Positions 39,983 through 48,582 of a stretch of DNA of 64,000 bases are shown in pieces. This stretch comes from Microbacterium lacus. GTDB lineage: Bacteria; Actinomycetota; Actinomycetes; Actinomycetales; Microbacteriaceae. The notes under the pieces were generated by a model. It was not told the origin of the DNA. It searched no databases and was given only the letters and a program-made list of their open reading frames with translations. Both the position numbers and the translations under genes were made by a program. Position 1 is the stretch's first letter. The number at the start of each line of letters is the position of its first letter. The stretch spans positions 2,480,001 to 2,544,000 of the forward strand of contig NZ_BAAAPK010000001.1 of assembly GCF_039531105.1 (NCBI RefSeq). The letters run 5' to 3'.

Positions 39983-41701
39983 TCAGTGCGACTCGCGTGC
40001 GACGTCCGGGCCGCTGGATCCGACGAGGAAGTCGAGATCCGCGCCGGTGTCGGCCTGCATGACGTGATCGACGTACAGCCGGGCCCAGCCGCGCACCGGG
40101 GCGGCGTAGGCGGCTTCGGTCGACGCGCTCGCCCGACGCTCGGCGAGCTCCTCATCGCTCACGGCGACATTCAGCATCCGATTCTCGACGTCGACCGTGA
40201 CGAGGTCTCCGGTGCGGATGACCGCGAGCGGCCCACCCGCCGCGGCCTCCGGGGCGACGTGCAGGATCACCGTTCCGTACGCCGTGCCGCTCATTCGCGC
40301 GTCGCTGATGCGCACCATGTCGCGCACGCCCTGCGCGAGGAGCTTCTGCGGCAGGGGCATGTTGCCGACCTCCGGCATGCCCGGGTAGCCCTTCGGCCCG
40401 CAGCCGCGGAGGACGAGCACGGAGTCGGCGGTGACGTCGAGGGCGGGGTCGTCGATGCGCGCACGCATGTCCTCGATCGAGTCGAAGACGACGGCCGGTC
40501 CGGTGTGCTGCAGCAGCTCAGGCGTCGCAGCGGCGGGCTTGACGAGGGCGCCACGCGGAGCGAGGTTGCCGCGCAGCACCGCGATGCCGGCATCCGCCAT
40601 GAGGGGCTCCTCCCGCGGACGGATGACGTCCGCGTCGTACACCGGCCGGTCGTCGAGGTAGTCCACGAGCGGGCGGCCGGTGACCGTGATCGGATCGGCT
40701 CGCAGCAGGTCGCGCACCTGCGCGAGCACGCCGAGCACTCCCCCGGCGCGATAGAGGTCGTCCATCAGGTACGCGCCGCTCGGCTGCAGGTTCGCCATGA
40801 CCGGCACTCCCGCGCCCGTCGCGTCGAAGTCGTCGAGGGTGAGGTCGACCCCGAGCCGTCCCGCGATCGCGAGGAGGTGCACGACCGAGTTCGTCGACCC
40901 GCCGACCGCGGCGACCGCGACGATCGCGTTGAGGAACGCCTCCCGCGTCATGATCCGGCTCGGGGTGCGCTCGGCGGCGACCATGTCGACGATGAGCTTC
41001 CCGGTCTCGTGCGAGAGGGCGAGCAGCCGCGCGTCGGCGGCGGGGGTGCCGGCGAACCCGGGGATCGTCATGCCGAGCGCTTCGGCGACGACGGCCATGG
41101 TGGATGCCGTTCCCATCGTGTTGCAGTGTCCCTTGCCGCGGATCATGGACTGCTCGGACGCGAGGAACTGCGCGCCGGTGATCTCGCCCGCCCGGGCTTC
41201 TTCGCTCAGTCGCCACACGTCCGTGCCGCAGCCGAGCGCCTGCCCGCGGAAGTACCCGGTCATCATCGGTCCGCCCGGGACGACGACGGCGGGGATGTCG
41301 ACGGATGCCGCCGCCATCAGCAGTGCGGGAATCGTCTTGTCGCAGCCGCCGAGCAGCACGAGCCCGTCGACCGGATTGGCGCGGAACATCTCCTCCATCG
41401 CCATCGCCGCCATGTTGCGCCAGAGCATCGCGGTGGGCTTGACCTGCGTCTCGCCGAGCGAGACGACGGGCAGGTTATACGGCACGCCGCCGGCGGCCCA
41501 CACCCCGTGCTTCACGCTCTCAGCGACCTCGTTCAGGTGCATGTTGCACGGCGTGAGATCGGACGCGGTGTTCGCGATCGCGATCTGCGGCTTCGTGCCG
41601 TCGAGCGCGTCTTCGGGGTTCCCGCGCCGCATCCACGCGCGGTGGATGTAGGCGTTGCGGTCGTCTCCCTCGTACCACTCGGCACTGCGGAGGCGGCTCA
41701 T
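39983..41701 (-). CDS. IlvD/Edd-family sugar-acid dehydratase
   Basis: 572-residue Fe-S dehydratase converting an aldonate to a 2-keto-3-deoxy acid. Cluster-region motifs: NTASDLTPCNMHLNEVAE, VLLGGCDKTIPALLMAAASVD, and SMIRGKGHCNTMGTASTM. Length and motif spacing fit the L-arabinonate/D-xylonate/fuconate-type dehydratases rather than branched-chain IlvD. MSRLRSAEWY at 41701 is taken as start because the upstream 22 codons fall in an AT-rich divergent promoter region; ATGs at 41734 and 41767 remain possible. Divergent from the lactonase gene. Confidence 0.9.
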   Translation of the reverse strand: MSRLRSAEWYEGDDRNAYIHRAWMRRGNPEDALDGTKPQIAIANTASDLTPCNMHLNEVAESVKHGVWAAGGVPYNLPVVSLGETQVKPTAMLWRNMAAMAMEEMFRANPVDGLVLLGGCDKTIPALLMAAASVDIPAVVVPGGPMMTGYFRGQALGCGTDVWRLSEEARAGEITGAQFLASEQSMIRGKGHCNTMGTASTMAVVAEALGMTIPGFAGTPAADARLLALSHETGKLIVDMVAAERTPSRIMTREAFLNAIVAVAAVGGSTNSVVHLLAIAGRLGVDLTLDDFDATGAGVPVMANLQPSGAYLMDDLYRAGGVLGVLAQVRDLLRADPITVTGRPLVDYLDDRPVYDADVIRPREEPLMADAGIAVLRGNLAPRGALVKPAAATPELLQHTGPAVVFDSIEDMRARIDDPALDVTADSVLVLRGCGPKGYPGMPEVGNMPLPQKLLAQGVRDMVRISDARMSGTAYGTVILHVAPEAAAGGPLAVIRTGDLVTVDVENRMLNVAVSDEELAERRASASTEAAYAAPVRGWARLYVDHVMQADTGADLDFLVGSSGPDVARESH

Positions 41702-41800
41702 CGGCGACCCTGACGTGGCATCTTTGTTTTCCATCAATTCGAACGCTGCACTAACATTCTGAATCATGCCATGCGCGACCGCTTCCTCCCAAGGTCTTCG
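41702..41800. promoter_or_regulatory. Divergent promoter/operator region of the sugar-acid cluster
   Basis: This 99-bp gap is clearly more AT-rich than its surroundings (CATCTTTGTTTTCCATCAATTCG and CTAACATTCTGAATC). It separates the dehydratase/SDR unit from the lactonase/FAH/dehydrogenase/IclR unit, so it is the likely site of both promoters and of IclR binding. A partial dyad TTCGAA...TTCTGAA is visible; no operator is certain. Confidence 0.5.
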
Positions 41801-42703
41801 ATGACCCTGCGCGCGGTCCCCGCGACCGACGCGGCATACGCGTTGGCCGAGGGCGTCATCTGGGACGACCGCGCCGAGCTCGTCCGCTGGGTCGACATCA
41901 ACGCGGGGCGCGTGCTGCGCGGGTCGCTCCGCGGCGAGCGCATCGTCGACATCGCCGCGACCGACCTCGGGCAGAGCGCCGGCGCCGTCGCCCTCACCGA
42001 GGACGGCGGTCTGCTGGTCGCGGCGGCCCGCGGACTCGCGGTGATCTCCTCTGACGGCGCCGTGTCGTTCGGTCCCGATCTGCTCGGTGGCCGCCGCGAC
42101 GTCCGCCTGAACGACGGCGCGGTCGACCTGCAGGGCCGGTTCGTCGTGGGGACCCTCGCCCTCGGCGCGGAGACCGGCGACGAAGTGCTCTTGCGCATCT
42201 CACCCGACGGCACGGTCGAGACGCTGCGGAGCGGCATCCGCCTCTCCAACGGCGTCGGCTTCTCGCCCGACGGCGGCACGGTCTACCACGTCGACACGCT
42301 CGCGAACACGGTGTCGGCTCATTCGTACGGCGACGGCGCGTTCGATCACGACGAACAGTGGATGCCGATCCTCCGGGACCTCCCCCACTACCCCGACGGC
42401 CTCACGGTGGACGCCGAGGGGATGCTGTGGGTGGCGCTCTGGGGCGGGGCGAGCGTCCGCCGCCACGCGCCCACGGGCGAGCTGCTCGAGATCGTCGAGG
42501 TCGATGCCGCCCAGGTCTCGTGCCCGGCGTTCCTCGGTCCCGAGCTCAGCACGCTCGGGATCACGACCGCGCAGGAGGGGCTCGAGACCTGGGCCGACCA
42601 GGCCGGCGCCCTCTTCGTCGCCGACGTCGGCGTCGCGGGGCTCCCCGTGCCGCGCTGGCGCGGCAGCACCACCACGCCGTACTGGCAGAAAGCAGAGCAA
42701 TGA
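41801..42703 (+). CDS. SMP-30/gluconolactonase family sugar lactonase
   Basis: 300-residue six-bladed beta-propeller lactonase. The metal ligands are seen in ALAEGVIWDD (Glu), RLNDGAVDLQGRFVVGTL (Asn-Asp), LSNGVGFSPDGGTVYHVDT (Asn) and LPHYPDGLTVDAEGMLWVALWGG (Asp). It would hydrolyse the sugar lactone formed by the dehydrogenase of the same operon. ATG at 41801 has AAGG six bases upstream; the in-frame ATG at 41771 is possible but lacks a site. Its stop overlaps the FAH gene start (ATGA). Confidence 0.9.
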   Translation: MTLRAVPATDAAYALAEGVIWDDRAELVRWVDINAGRVLRGSLRGERIVDIAATDLGQSAGAVALTEDGGLLVAAARGLAVISSDGAVSFGPDLLGGRRDVRLNDGAVDLQGRFVVGTLALGAETGDEVLLRISPDGTVETLRSGIRLSNGVGFSPDGGTVYHVDTLANTVSAHSYGDGAFDHDEQWMPILRDLPHYPDGLTVDAEGMLWVALWGGASVRRHAPTGELLEIVEVDAAQVSCPAFLGPELSTLGITTAQEGLETWADQAGALFVADVGVAGLPVPRWRGSTTTPYWQKAEQ

Positions 42704-43572
42704 GACTCGTCCGCCTCGGCCCCGCGGGGTCGGAGATCCCCGCCGTGCTCATCGACGACGACACGTTCGTCGACGTCTCCGACGTCACCGCAGACTTCGA
42801 CGAGGCCTTCTTCGGCTCGGGGGCGCTCGCGACGCTCGGGGATGTCGTCGCCGCGAAGGTCGCCGCGGGAGCCGCCCAGCCCGTGGCCGGTCGCCGGTTC
42901 GGAGCGCCGTTCGCGCGCCCCCATCAGATCCTCTGCATCGGACTGAACTACCGCGACCACGCCGCCGAGACCGGGCAGGCCGTGCCCGAGGAGCCGATCC
43001 TCTTCACGAAGTCGCCGAACACGCTGATCGGACCGGACGATGACGTGCAGATTCCGCGGGGGTCGCGCAAGACCGACTGGGAGGTCGAGCTCGGGATCGT
43101 GATCGGCCGGCACGCGTCGTACCTCGCCGACGAGGCCGAGGCGGCCGAAGCCATCGCCGGGTATGTGCTCGTGAACGACATCAGCGAGCGCGAGTGGCAG
43201 ATCGAACGCGGCGGGCAGTGGTCCAAGGGCAAATCGGCCCCCACGTTCAACCCGGCGGGCCCGTACCTGGTGACCCCCGACGAGGTCGGCGACGTCCTCG
43301 ACCTCGCCATGCGCCTCGAGATCGACGGGGTCGTCCGGCAGAACGGGTCGACCGCGACGATGATCTTCAGCCCGGCGTACATCGTGCACTACCTGAGTCA
43401 GTTCCTCGCGCTCGAGCCGGGCGACCTGATCAACACGGGCACCCCGCCGGGGGTCGGGCTGGGCCTGAAGCCCCCGCTCTACCTGCACGGCGGCGAGACG
43501 ATGACCCTGTCGATCCAGCGGCTCGGCACCCAGACGCAGCGCGTGATCGCCGACCCGACCGCGGCCGGCTGA
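42700..43572 (+). CDS. Fumarylacetoacetate hydrolase family protein
   Basis: 290-residue FAH-fold hydrolase. Motifs: LCIGLNYRDHAAETGQ, FTKSPNTLIGPDDDV, metal ligands in DWEVELGIVIG and VNDISEREWQ, and NTGTPPGVGLG. By context it cleaves the 2,4-diketo-3-deoxy acid into pyruvate and a second acid, as known for 2,4-diketo-3-deoxy-L-fuconate hydrolase. It overlaps the lactonase and the dehydrogenase genes (ATGA and TGATG). Confidence 0.92.
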   Translation: MRLVRLGPAGSEIPAVLIDDDTFVDVSDVTADFDEAFFGSGALATLGDVVAAKVAAGAAQPVAGRRFGAPFARPHQILCIGLNYRDHAAETGQAVPEEPILFTKSPNTLIGPDDDVQIPRGSRKTDWEVELGIVIGRHASYLADEAEAAEAIAGYVLVNDISEREWQIERGGQWSKGKSAPTFNPAGPYLVTPDEVGDVLDLAMRLEIDGVVRQNGSTATMIFSPAYIVHYLSQFLALEPGDLINTGTPPGVGLGLKPPLYLHGGETMTLSIQRLGTQTQRVIADPTAAG

Positions 43573-44600
43573 TGCGCGCGCTCGTCGTCACAGCGCCACG
43601 CGAGGCGGCGGTGCGCGAGGTGCCCGACCCGGTCCCGGCTGCCGGCGAGCTCCTCGTCGACGTCGAGCGCGTGGGCATCTGCGGCACCGACGTCGAGCTG
43701 TACACGGGCGAGATGGCCTACATCGAGCAAGGTCACACGCACTTCCCGCTGCGGCTCGGCCACGAGTGGACCGGCCGGGTGACCGGCGTCGGCGACCCCG
43801 CCGACGAGGCCTGGATCGGCCGGCGCGTCACGGGCGACACGATGCTCGGCTGCGGGCAGTGCCGCTTCTGCCGCGCGGGCGTGCACCACGTGTGTCCCGA
43901 CCGGTTCGAAGTCGGCATCCGCGACGGCTGGCCGGGGGCGCTGGCCGAGAAGCTCCTGATCCCGACTCGCTTCGCGTACCGGATCCCGGAGAACGTGAGC
44001 GTGACCGCGGCCGCGCTCGTGGAACCGGGCGGCAACTCGCTCCGCGCCGCCCGGGCGGCGAGCATCTCGCCCGGCGACGCGGTCCTCGTGCTCGGCTCGG
44101 GGACGATCGGACTGCTCGCCGCGCAGTTCGCCCTCGCCGCCGGTGCGGAGGTGCACGTCGGCGGAGTGCGCGAGGGCTCGCTCGCGCTGGCGCGCTCCCT
44201 CGGCGTGCCGCACACGTGGCAGCTCGACGAGCTCGAAGGATCGGCATCCGATCGGTTCGACGCGGTCATCGAGGCGACGAGCAACCCGGCGATGCCCGCG
44301 CTGACGGTGCGCCTCGCGCGGCCTGCCGGACGCGTCGTCTACATCGGTCTCTCATCGACACCGAGTCTCGTCGACACCCGCGACATCGCACTGAAGGACA
44401 TCACGGCGGTCGGCATCCTCTCCGCCTCTCCGGGCCTCGCCGGGGCGATCGCGCACTTCGCGGACGGGTCGGTGGTGCCGGATGCGATCGTGAGCGAAGT
44501 GGTCGCGCTCGAGGACGTTCCGTCGCGCCTCGAGGGCCGACGCGGAGCGGATGCCGGGCCGGGTCCGAAGGTGCACGTCGACCCTCGGCTCCTCCCGTGA
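43572..44600 (+). CDS. Zinc-dependent sugar/alcohol dehydrogenase (MDR)
   Basis: 342-residue medium-chain dehydrogenase. Catalytic zinc: C-G-T-D in VGICGTDVELYTG and GHEW; structural zinc cysteines: CGQCRFCRAGVHHVC; NAD site: VLGSGTIGLLAAQFALAAGA. In the inferred pathway it oxidises the free sugar to its lactone; alternatively it may act on a polyol. It begins inside the FAH stop and its own stop overlaps the IclR start, so it is co-translated with both. Confidence 0.9.
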   Translation: MRALVVTAPREAAVREVPDPVPAAGELLVDVERVGICGTDVELYTGEMAYIEQGHTHFPLRLGHEWTGRVTGVGDPADEAWIGRRVTGDTMLGCGQCRFCRAGVHHVCPDRFEVGIRDGWPGALAEKLLIPTRFAYRIPENVSVTAAALVEPGGNSLRAARAASISPGDAVLVLGSGTIGLLAAQFALAAGAEVHVGGVREGSLALARSLGVPHTWQLDELEGSASDRFDAVIEATSNPAMPALTVRLARPAGRVVYIGLSSTPSLVDTRDIALKDITAVGILSASPGLAGAIAHFADGSVVPDAIVSEVVALEDVPSRLEGRRGADAGPGPKVHVDPRLLP

Positions 44601-45364
44601 CCGATCGCCTCGTCGGGGCCGACCGCGTGATCGCGGTGCTGACCGAGCTCGCCGAGCACCCCGCCGGTGTCACGCTCGACGAGCTCGCGGGCACGCTGCA
44701 GAGCCCCAAGCCGACCGTGCACCGGGCGCTGGCGACGCTGCGCCGCGCCGGACTCGCCGACACGATCGGGCGGGGGGTGTACATCCTCGGCGACGAATAC
44801 CTGCGGCTGGCGTTCCGCAACCTCGACGGACGGCCCGAGATCGCGCGCATGCAGCCGCTCCTCGAGGATCTCGCGTCCCGGTTCGGCGAGACGGCGCACT
44901 ACGCGGTGCTGTCCGGCAGCGACATCGTGTATCGCGCGAAGATGGACCCGCCGCAGGGCGCGGTGCGGCTGACCTCGGTGATCGGCGGGCGCAACCCGGC
45001 GTATCGCACCGCAGTCGGGAAGGTCCTGGTGAGCTCGCGGGTGCGCCACGTGGACGATCTGACGGCCGTGTTCGGTGCGTTCCCCCTCGAGCAGAAGACC
45101 CCGCACACGCTCACCACCGCAGACGCACTGCTCGGCGAGCTGGAGGCGACCCGCGCACGCGGCTTCGGCATCGACGACGAGGAGAACGAGGTCGGCATCG
45201 CCTGCGTCGCGGTGCCCGTGGTCCTCGACGGCTCCGCGGTGCCGACCGGCGCGGTCAGCGTGAGCGCGGTGCGGTTCCGCTGCCCCCTCGAACGACTCGT
45301 GGATGCCGTGCCCGAGATCCGGCAGGCGATCACCGACCGGCTCGGGCCGGCCGCGCTCAGGTAG
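44597..45364 (+). CDS. IclR-family transcriptional regulator
   Basis: 255 residues. N-terminal winged helix (AEHPAGVTLDELAGTLQSPKPTVHRALATLRRAGLAD) and C-terminal ligand-binding domain (AHYAVLSGSDIVYRAKMDPPQG, NPAYRTAVGKVLVSS, GIDDEENEVGIACVAVPV). It is the last gene of the lactonase operon (GTGA overlap with the dehydrogenase) and probably represses the cluster until the sugar acid or a breakdown product is present. GTG start. Confidence 0.93.
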   Translation: MTDRLVGADRVIAVLTELAEHPAGVTLDELAGTLQSPKPTVHRALATLRRAGLADTIGRGVYILGDEYLRLAFRNLDGRPEIARMQPLLEDLASRFGETAHYAVLSGSDIVYRAKMDPPQGAVRLTSVIGGRNPAYRTAVGKVLVSSRVRHVDDLTAVFGAFPLEQKTPHTLTTADALLGELEATRARGFGIDDEENEVGIACVAVPVVLDGSAVPTGAVSVSAVRFRCPLERLVDAVPEIRQAITDRLGPAALR

Positions 45365-45437
45365 GCCGCGGGCCGGGTTCGATGTCGCCACCCGGTGCGA
45401 CGATGCGTCCACAGGGCGGACGAGCACGGGGGGCGTC

Positions 45438-46634
45438 ATGCGGGGCGAGGCGACCGTGCTGCACGCCGACCTCGACGCGTTCTACGCCTCGGTCGAGCAG
45501 CGCGACGCACCCGAGCTCCGCGGGCGGCCCGTGATCGTGGGCGGCGGGGTGGTCCTCGCCGCGAGCTACGAGGCCAAGGCGCGCGGCGTGCGCACCGCGA
45601 TGGGCGGCCGCCAGGCCCGCGAGCTGTGTCCCGACGCGATCGTCGTTCCCCCGCGGATGGACGCGTACTCGCAGGCGAGCAAGGACGTCTTCGAGATCTT
45701 CCGCGACACGACTCCACTGGTAGAAGGCCTCTCGATCGACGAGGCCTTCCTCGAGGTCGGGGGTCTGCGCCGGCTCGTGGGCAGCCCCGAGGAGATCGCC
45801 GCGAGGCTGCGCGCACGCGTGCGGACCGAGGTCGGGCTGCCGATCTCGGTCGGCGTGGCACGCACGAAGTTCCTCGCAAAGGTCGCCAGTGCGGTCAGCA
45901 AACCCGACGGGCTCCTCGTGGTGGAGCCCGATCGCGAGGCGGAGTTCCTCCTGCCGCTGCCGGTCGAACGGCTCTGGGGAGTCGGCGCCGTGACCGCCGA
46001 GAAGCTGCACAGATTCGGCATCCACACCGTCGGCGAACTCGCGGAGCTCGAGACGGCGACGGCCGAACGGATGCTGGGCCGGGCCGCCGGCGCGCACCTG
46101 CACGCGCTCGCCCGGTTGCGCGACCCGCGTCCGGTCGACACGACGCGGCGCCGGGGATCGATCGGCTCGCAGCGCGCGCTCGGATCCCGGCCCCGGACGC
46201 CGGAAGAGCTCGATGTGTTCCTGACGCAGATCGTCGACCGGCTCGGCCGGCGCCTGCGCGAGAAGGAGCGCGTGTGCCGGACGGTCGTGCTGCGGCTGCG
46301 CTACGGCGACTTCGCGAAGGCGACGCGGTCGAAGTCGCTGCGGATGCCGACCGATCGCACCTCCGTGCTGCTCATGGTGGCGCGGGGGCTACTTGCGGCC
46401 GCGCAGCCGGTGATCGCCGAGCGGGGCATTACGCTGATCGGCATCTCCCTTTCGGGCCTTGGTCACGCGGCGGAGGGTCCGCCGGAGCTCCCGATCGACT
46501 GGGAGGACGGCTCGCGGCTGGACACGGCGCTCGACGCCGTCCGCGACAAGTTCGGCTCGGCATCCGTCGCCCGCGCCGCTCAGCTCGGAAGGGATCCCGG
46601 CTGGTCGACCCCGGTGCTGCCCGAGCACGAGTGA
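45438..46634 (+). CDS. dinB: DNA polymerase IV
   Basis: 398-residue Y-family translesion polymerase. Motifs: HADLDAFYASVEQRDAPELRGRPVIVGGG with the first catalytic Asp, SIDEAFLEVGG with the Asp-Glu pair, the helix-hairpin-helix LWGVGAVTAEKLHRFGIHTVGELAEL and little-finger region. It lacks an evident beta-clamp motif (QxxLF) at the end, where it reads DPGWSTPVLPEHE. Start ATG at 45438 gives the normal N-terminus; the frame extends upstream into intergenic DNA. Confidence 0.94.
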   Translation: MRGEATVLHADLDAFYASVEQRDAPELRGRPVIVGGGVVLAASYEAKARGVRTAMGGRQARELCPDAIVVPPRMDAYSQASKDVFEIFRDTTPLVEGLSIDEAFLEVGGLRRLVGSPEEIAARLRARVRTEVGLPISVGVARTKFLAKVASAVSKPDGLLVVEPDREAEFLLPLPVERLWGVGAVTAEKLHRFGIHTVGELAELETATAERMLGRAAGAHLHALARLRDPRPVDTTRRRGSIGSQRALGSRPRTPEELDVFLTQIVDRLGRRLREKERVCRTVVLRLRYGDFAKATRSKSLRMPTDRTSVLLMVARGLLAAAQPVIAERGITLIGISLSGLGHAAEGPPELPIDWEDGSRLDTALDAVRDKFGSASVARAAQLGRDPGWSTPVLPEHE

Positions 46635-46655
46635 CCGCCGCGGGCCGCGCGGAGG

Positions 46656-46829
46656 TCAGCCCGCCCCGATCTCGCCTGCTCCACCGTGCCGGCGCCGGTC
46701 GGTGGCCTCGTACTGCTGCGGGGTCAGGCCGGCGGACTCACCACCCCGAGCCTGCCGCGACTCATAGGTCTCGCGCGCGGGCCAGAAGAACTGCCGGATC
46801 CGGGCGAACAGCGTGGGCTTGTGGCTCAT
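46656..46829 (-). CDS. Small basic unknown protein
   Basis: 57 residues beginning MSHKPTLFARIRQFFWPARETYES. It has an amphipathic N-terminal helix and a Gly/Arg-rich tail (TDRRRHGGAGEIGAG). Family not recognised; similar short proteins beginning with an RxxxFxWP-like stretch are annotated hypothetical in related genomes (from memory). It lies between the dinB stop and an inverted repeat, convergent with dinB. Confidence 0.6.
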   Translation of the reverse strand: MSHKPTLFARIRQFFWPARETYESRQARGGESAGLTPQQYEATDRRRHGGAGEIGAG

Positions 46830-46858
46830 GCAGCGAGCCTAGGCGCCGTGGTCGCGGG

Positions 46859-46944
46859 CGCGCAGAACTGCGTCGATGTGCAGGATCACGGATGACGAGG
46901 GGCTGCGGTCTCCGTCATCGTGCACATCTCCGCTTTTCTGCACG
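46859..46944. repeat. Nested inverted-repeat element between small gene and kinase
   Basis: Outer arms of 24 bases (46859-46882 and 46921-46944) match at 19 positions, ending in the perfect pair GATGTGCA / TGCACATC. Inside, GGATGACG (46890) pairs with CGTCATC (46913). Size resembles the other elements of this window, but the core and arm words differ. Confidence 0.6.
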
Positions 46945-46961
46945 ATTGCATCGTGTGCGTT

Positions 46962-47441
46962 TCATCCTCGGTGAACGATCACCTCATCGACGGCGGCCAG
47001 CTCAGCCTCGGACGGGGGCGTGAAAAGCTCCAGAGCCGGCACGAGTTCGGCGCGGGAGACCGGATACGCCTCCGCCGCTCCGTCCGAATTGCGCTTCTCG
47101 AGCCGACGCCGGAGTTCCGACTCGGGGATGTCGAACACGTGCCAGGAGATCAGCGCACCGGCCGCCCGCGCATCGGCGAACTTCTCCGCACGCTCTCCCG
47201 GCAGCCACAGCCCGTCCTCGAGGATCACGTCGACGCCCGCGCGCACCAGCTCGAGCGCATGCTCGTACAGCGCGCCCTGCAGCCGTTCGTGGAACTCGCC
47301 GTCCGTATGCGGCGCGCCGAGTCTCGCCTGCCAGTCATCGGTGGCGATGCGGGTGCCGCGTCCCTCGTCTTCGAGCCGGCGGGCGACCGTCGTCTTGCCG
47401 GCACCCGGCGGTCCGCAGAACAGCGTCAGGGTTGGGCGCAT
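46962..47441 (-). CDS. P-loop kinase-like AAA family protein
   Basis: 159-residue P-loop protein with an intact Walker A (FCGPPGAGKTTVARRLE) and ILEDGLW as the Walker B-like segment. LRRRLEKRNSD supplies the arginines typical of a lid. It belongs to the small kinase/zeta-toxin-like group that phosphorylates unknown small molecules or nucleotides. No antitoxin gene is adjacent. It is divergent from the serine hydrolase gene. Confidence 0.85.
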   Translation of the reverse strand: MRPTLTLFCGPPGAGKTTVARRLEDEGRGTRIATDDWQARLGAPHTDGEFHERLQGALYEHALELVRAGVDVILEDGLWLPGERAEKFADARAAGALISWHVFDIPESELRRRLEKRNSDGAAEAYPVSRAELVPALELFTPPSEAELAAVDEVIVHRG

Positions 47442-47503
47442 GATCTCAGTCTGCTCCGCCCGAGATCGGCAAGACTGAACACCTGACGACGGGAGAACCG
47501 ATC

Positions 47504-48544
47504 ATGCCCCTGCCTCTGACCTCCGAGCAGCTGGACGCGGCCATCGCGGCCGAGTCGTTCTCGGGCGTGCTCACGATCGACGTCGGCGCCGAACGCACGC
47601 TCGAACGGTGCGAAGGGTTCGCCCACCGGGCCCTCGGCGTTCCCCACACACCCGCCACTCGGATCTCCGCCGCCAGCGGCAGCAAGGGCTTCACCGCGCT
47701 GGCGATCATGCGATTGGTCGAAGAAGGCGTGCTCGGCGTCGACGATCCCGTCCGCCCGATCCTCGGTGACGACCTGCCCCTCGTCGACGGCGCGGTCACG
47801 ATCGAGCACCTCCTCACCCACACCTCGGGCATCGGCGACTACCTCGACGAGGACGCCGACGCCGACATCGACGACTACGTCTTCTCCGTGCCGCTGCACA
47901 CCCTCGCCGAGACCGAAGGATTCCTGCCCGCGCTGGAGGGCTTCCCGCAGAAGTTCCCGCCCGGCGAGCGCTTCGCCTACTGCAACGGCGGATACGTGAT
48001 CCTCGCGCTCATCGCCGAGCGCGTGAGCGGTCGCGGCTTCCACGAGCTCGTCCAGACCGAGGTCTGCGACCGCGCGGGCCTCATCGGCTCGGCCTTCCTG
48101 CGTTCGGACGACCTCCCCGCGGATGCCGCGCTCGGCTACCTCGAGGAGACCGGCGACCGCACGAACGTGCTGCACCTGCCCGTCCGCGGCAACGGCGACG
48201 GTGGGATGTACCTCACCGCCGACGACCTGCACCGGTTCTGGAACGCGCTGCTGGACGGGCGGATCGTGTCGCCCGAGACCCTCGTCGAGATGACCCGACC
48301 CCGGTTCGACGTACCCACAGAGCACAAGCGATACGGCATGGGGTTCTGGCTCGGTCGCCGCTCGTCCTCGCTCATCCTGGAGGGCTACGACGCCGGGGCA
48401 TCCTTCCGGTCGACGCATGATCCCGAAACGCGCACGACGGTCACCGTGCTTGGCAATTCGTCCGAGGGCGCCTGGCCGGTGATCTTCGCCCTCGCCGACG
48501 CGATGGACGGCACGACGAAGGGGAAGTTCCCCGACGAGGACTGA
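47504..48544 (+). CDS. Serine hydrolase of the beta-lactamase/class C family
   Basis: 346-residue serine hydrolase. The nucleophile motif S-x-x-K is ASGSKGFTALAIM, the Y-x-N-like motif is YCNGGYVIL, and GMGFWLGRRSSSLILEGYDAGASF supplies the third box. No signal peptide is visible, so it is probably cytoplasmic and more likely an esterase or peptidase than a true beta-lactamase. It follows GGGAGAA spaced 6 bases from ATG at 47504. Confidence 0.88.
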   Translation: MPLPLTSEQLDAAIAAESFSGVLTIDVGAERTLERCEGFAHRALGVPHTPATRISAASGSKGFTALAIMRLVEEGVLGVDDPVRPILGDDLPLVDGAVTIEHLLTHTSGIGDYLDEDADADIDDYVFSVPLHTLAETEGFLPALEGFPQKFPPGERFAYCNGGYVILALIAERVSGRGFHELVQTEVCDRAGLIGSAFLRSDDLPADAALGYLEETGDRTNVLHLPVRGNGDGGMYLTADDLHRFWNALLDGRIVSPETLVEMTRPRFDVPTEHKRYGMGFWLGRRSSSLILEGYDAGASFRSTHDPETRTTVTVLGNSSEGAWPVIFALADAMDGTTKGKFPDED

Positions 48545-48550
48545 GGCGGA

Positions 48551-48576
48551 GCGGATGCCGCACGCGCGGCATCCGC
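48551..48576. terminator. Hairpin between convergent hydrolase and acyltransferase genes
   Basis: GCGGATGCCGC (48551-48561) and GCGGCATCCGC (48566-48576) pair perfectly over 11 bp with a 4-base loop. It is built from the same GCGGATGCC word as the hairpin at 17301. Confidence 0.7.
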
Positions 48577-48582
48577 GCGTCG

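Noticed and set aside
46962..47441. Zeta toxin of an epsilon/zeta pair
   Set aside because: The P-loop is similar, but no epsilon-like antitoxin gene is adjacent and the protein is shorter than typical zeta toxins.
47504..48544. Beta-lactamase resistance gene
   Set aside because: The S-x-x-K fold is present, but there is no signal peptide and the motifs fit the wider serine-hydrolase family, so antibiotic resistance is not supported.
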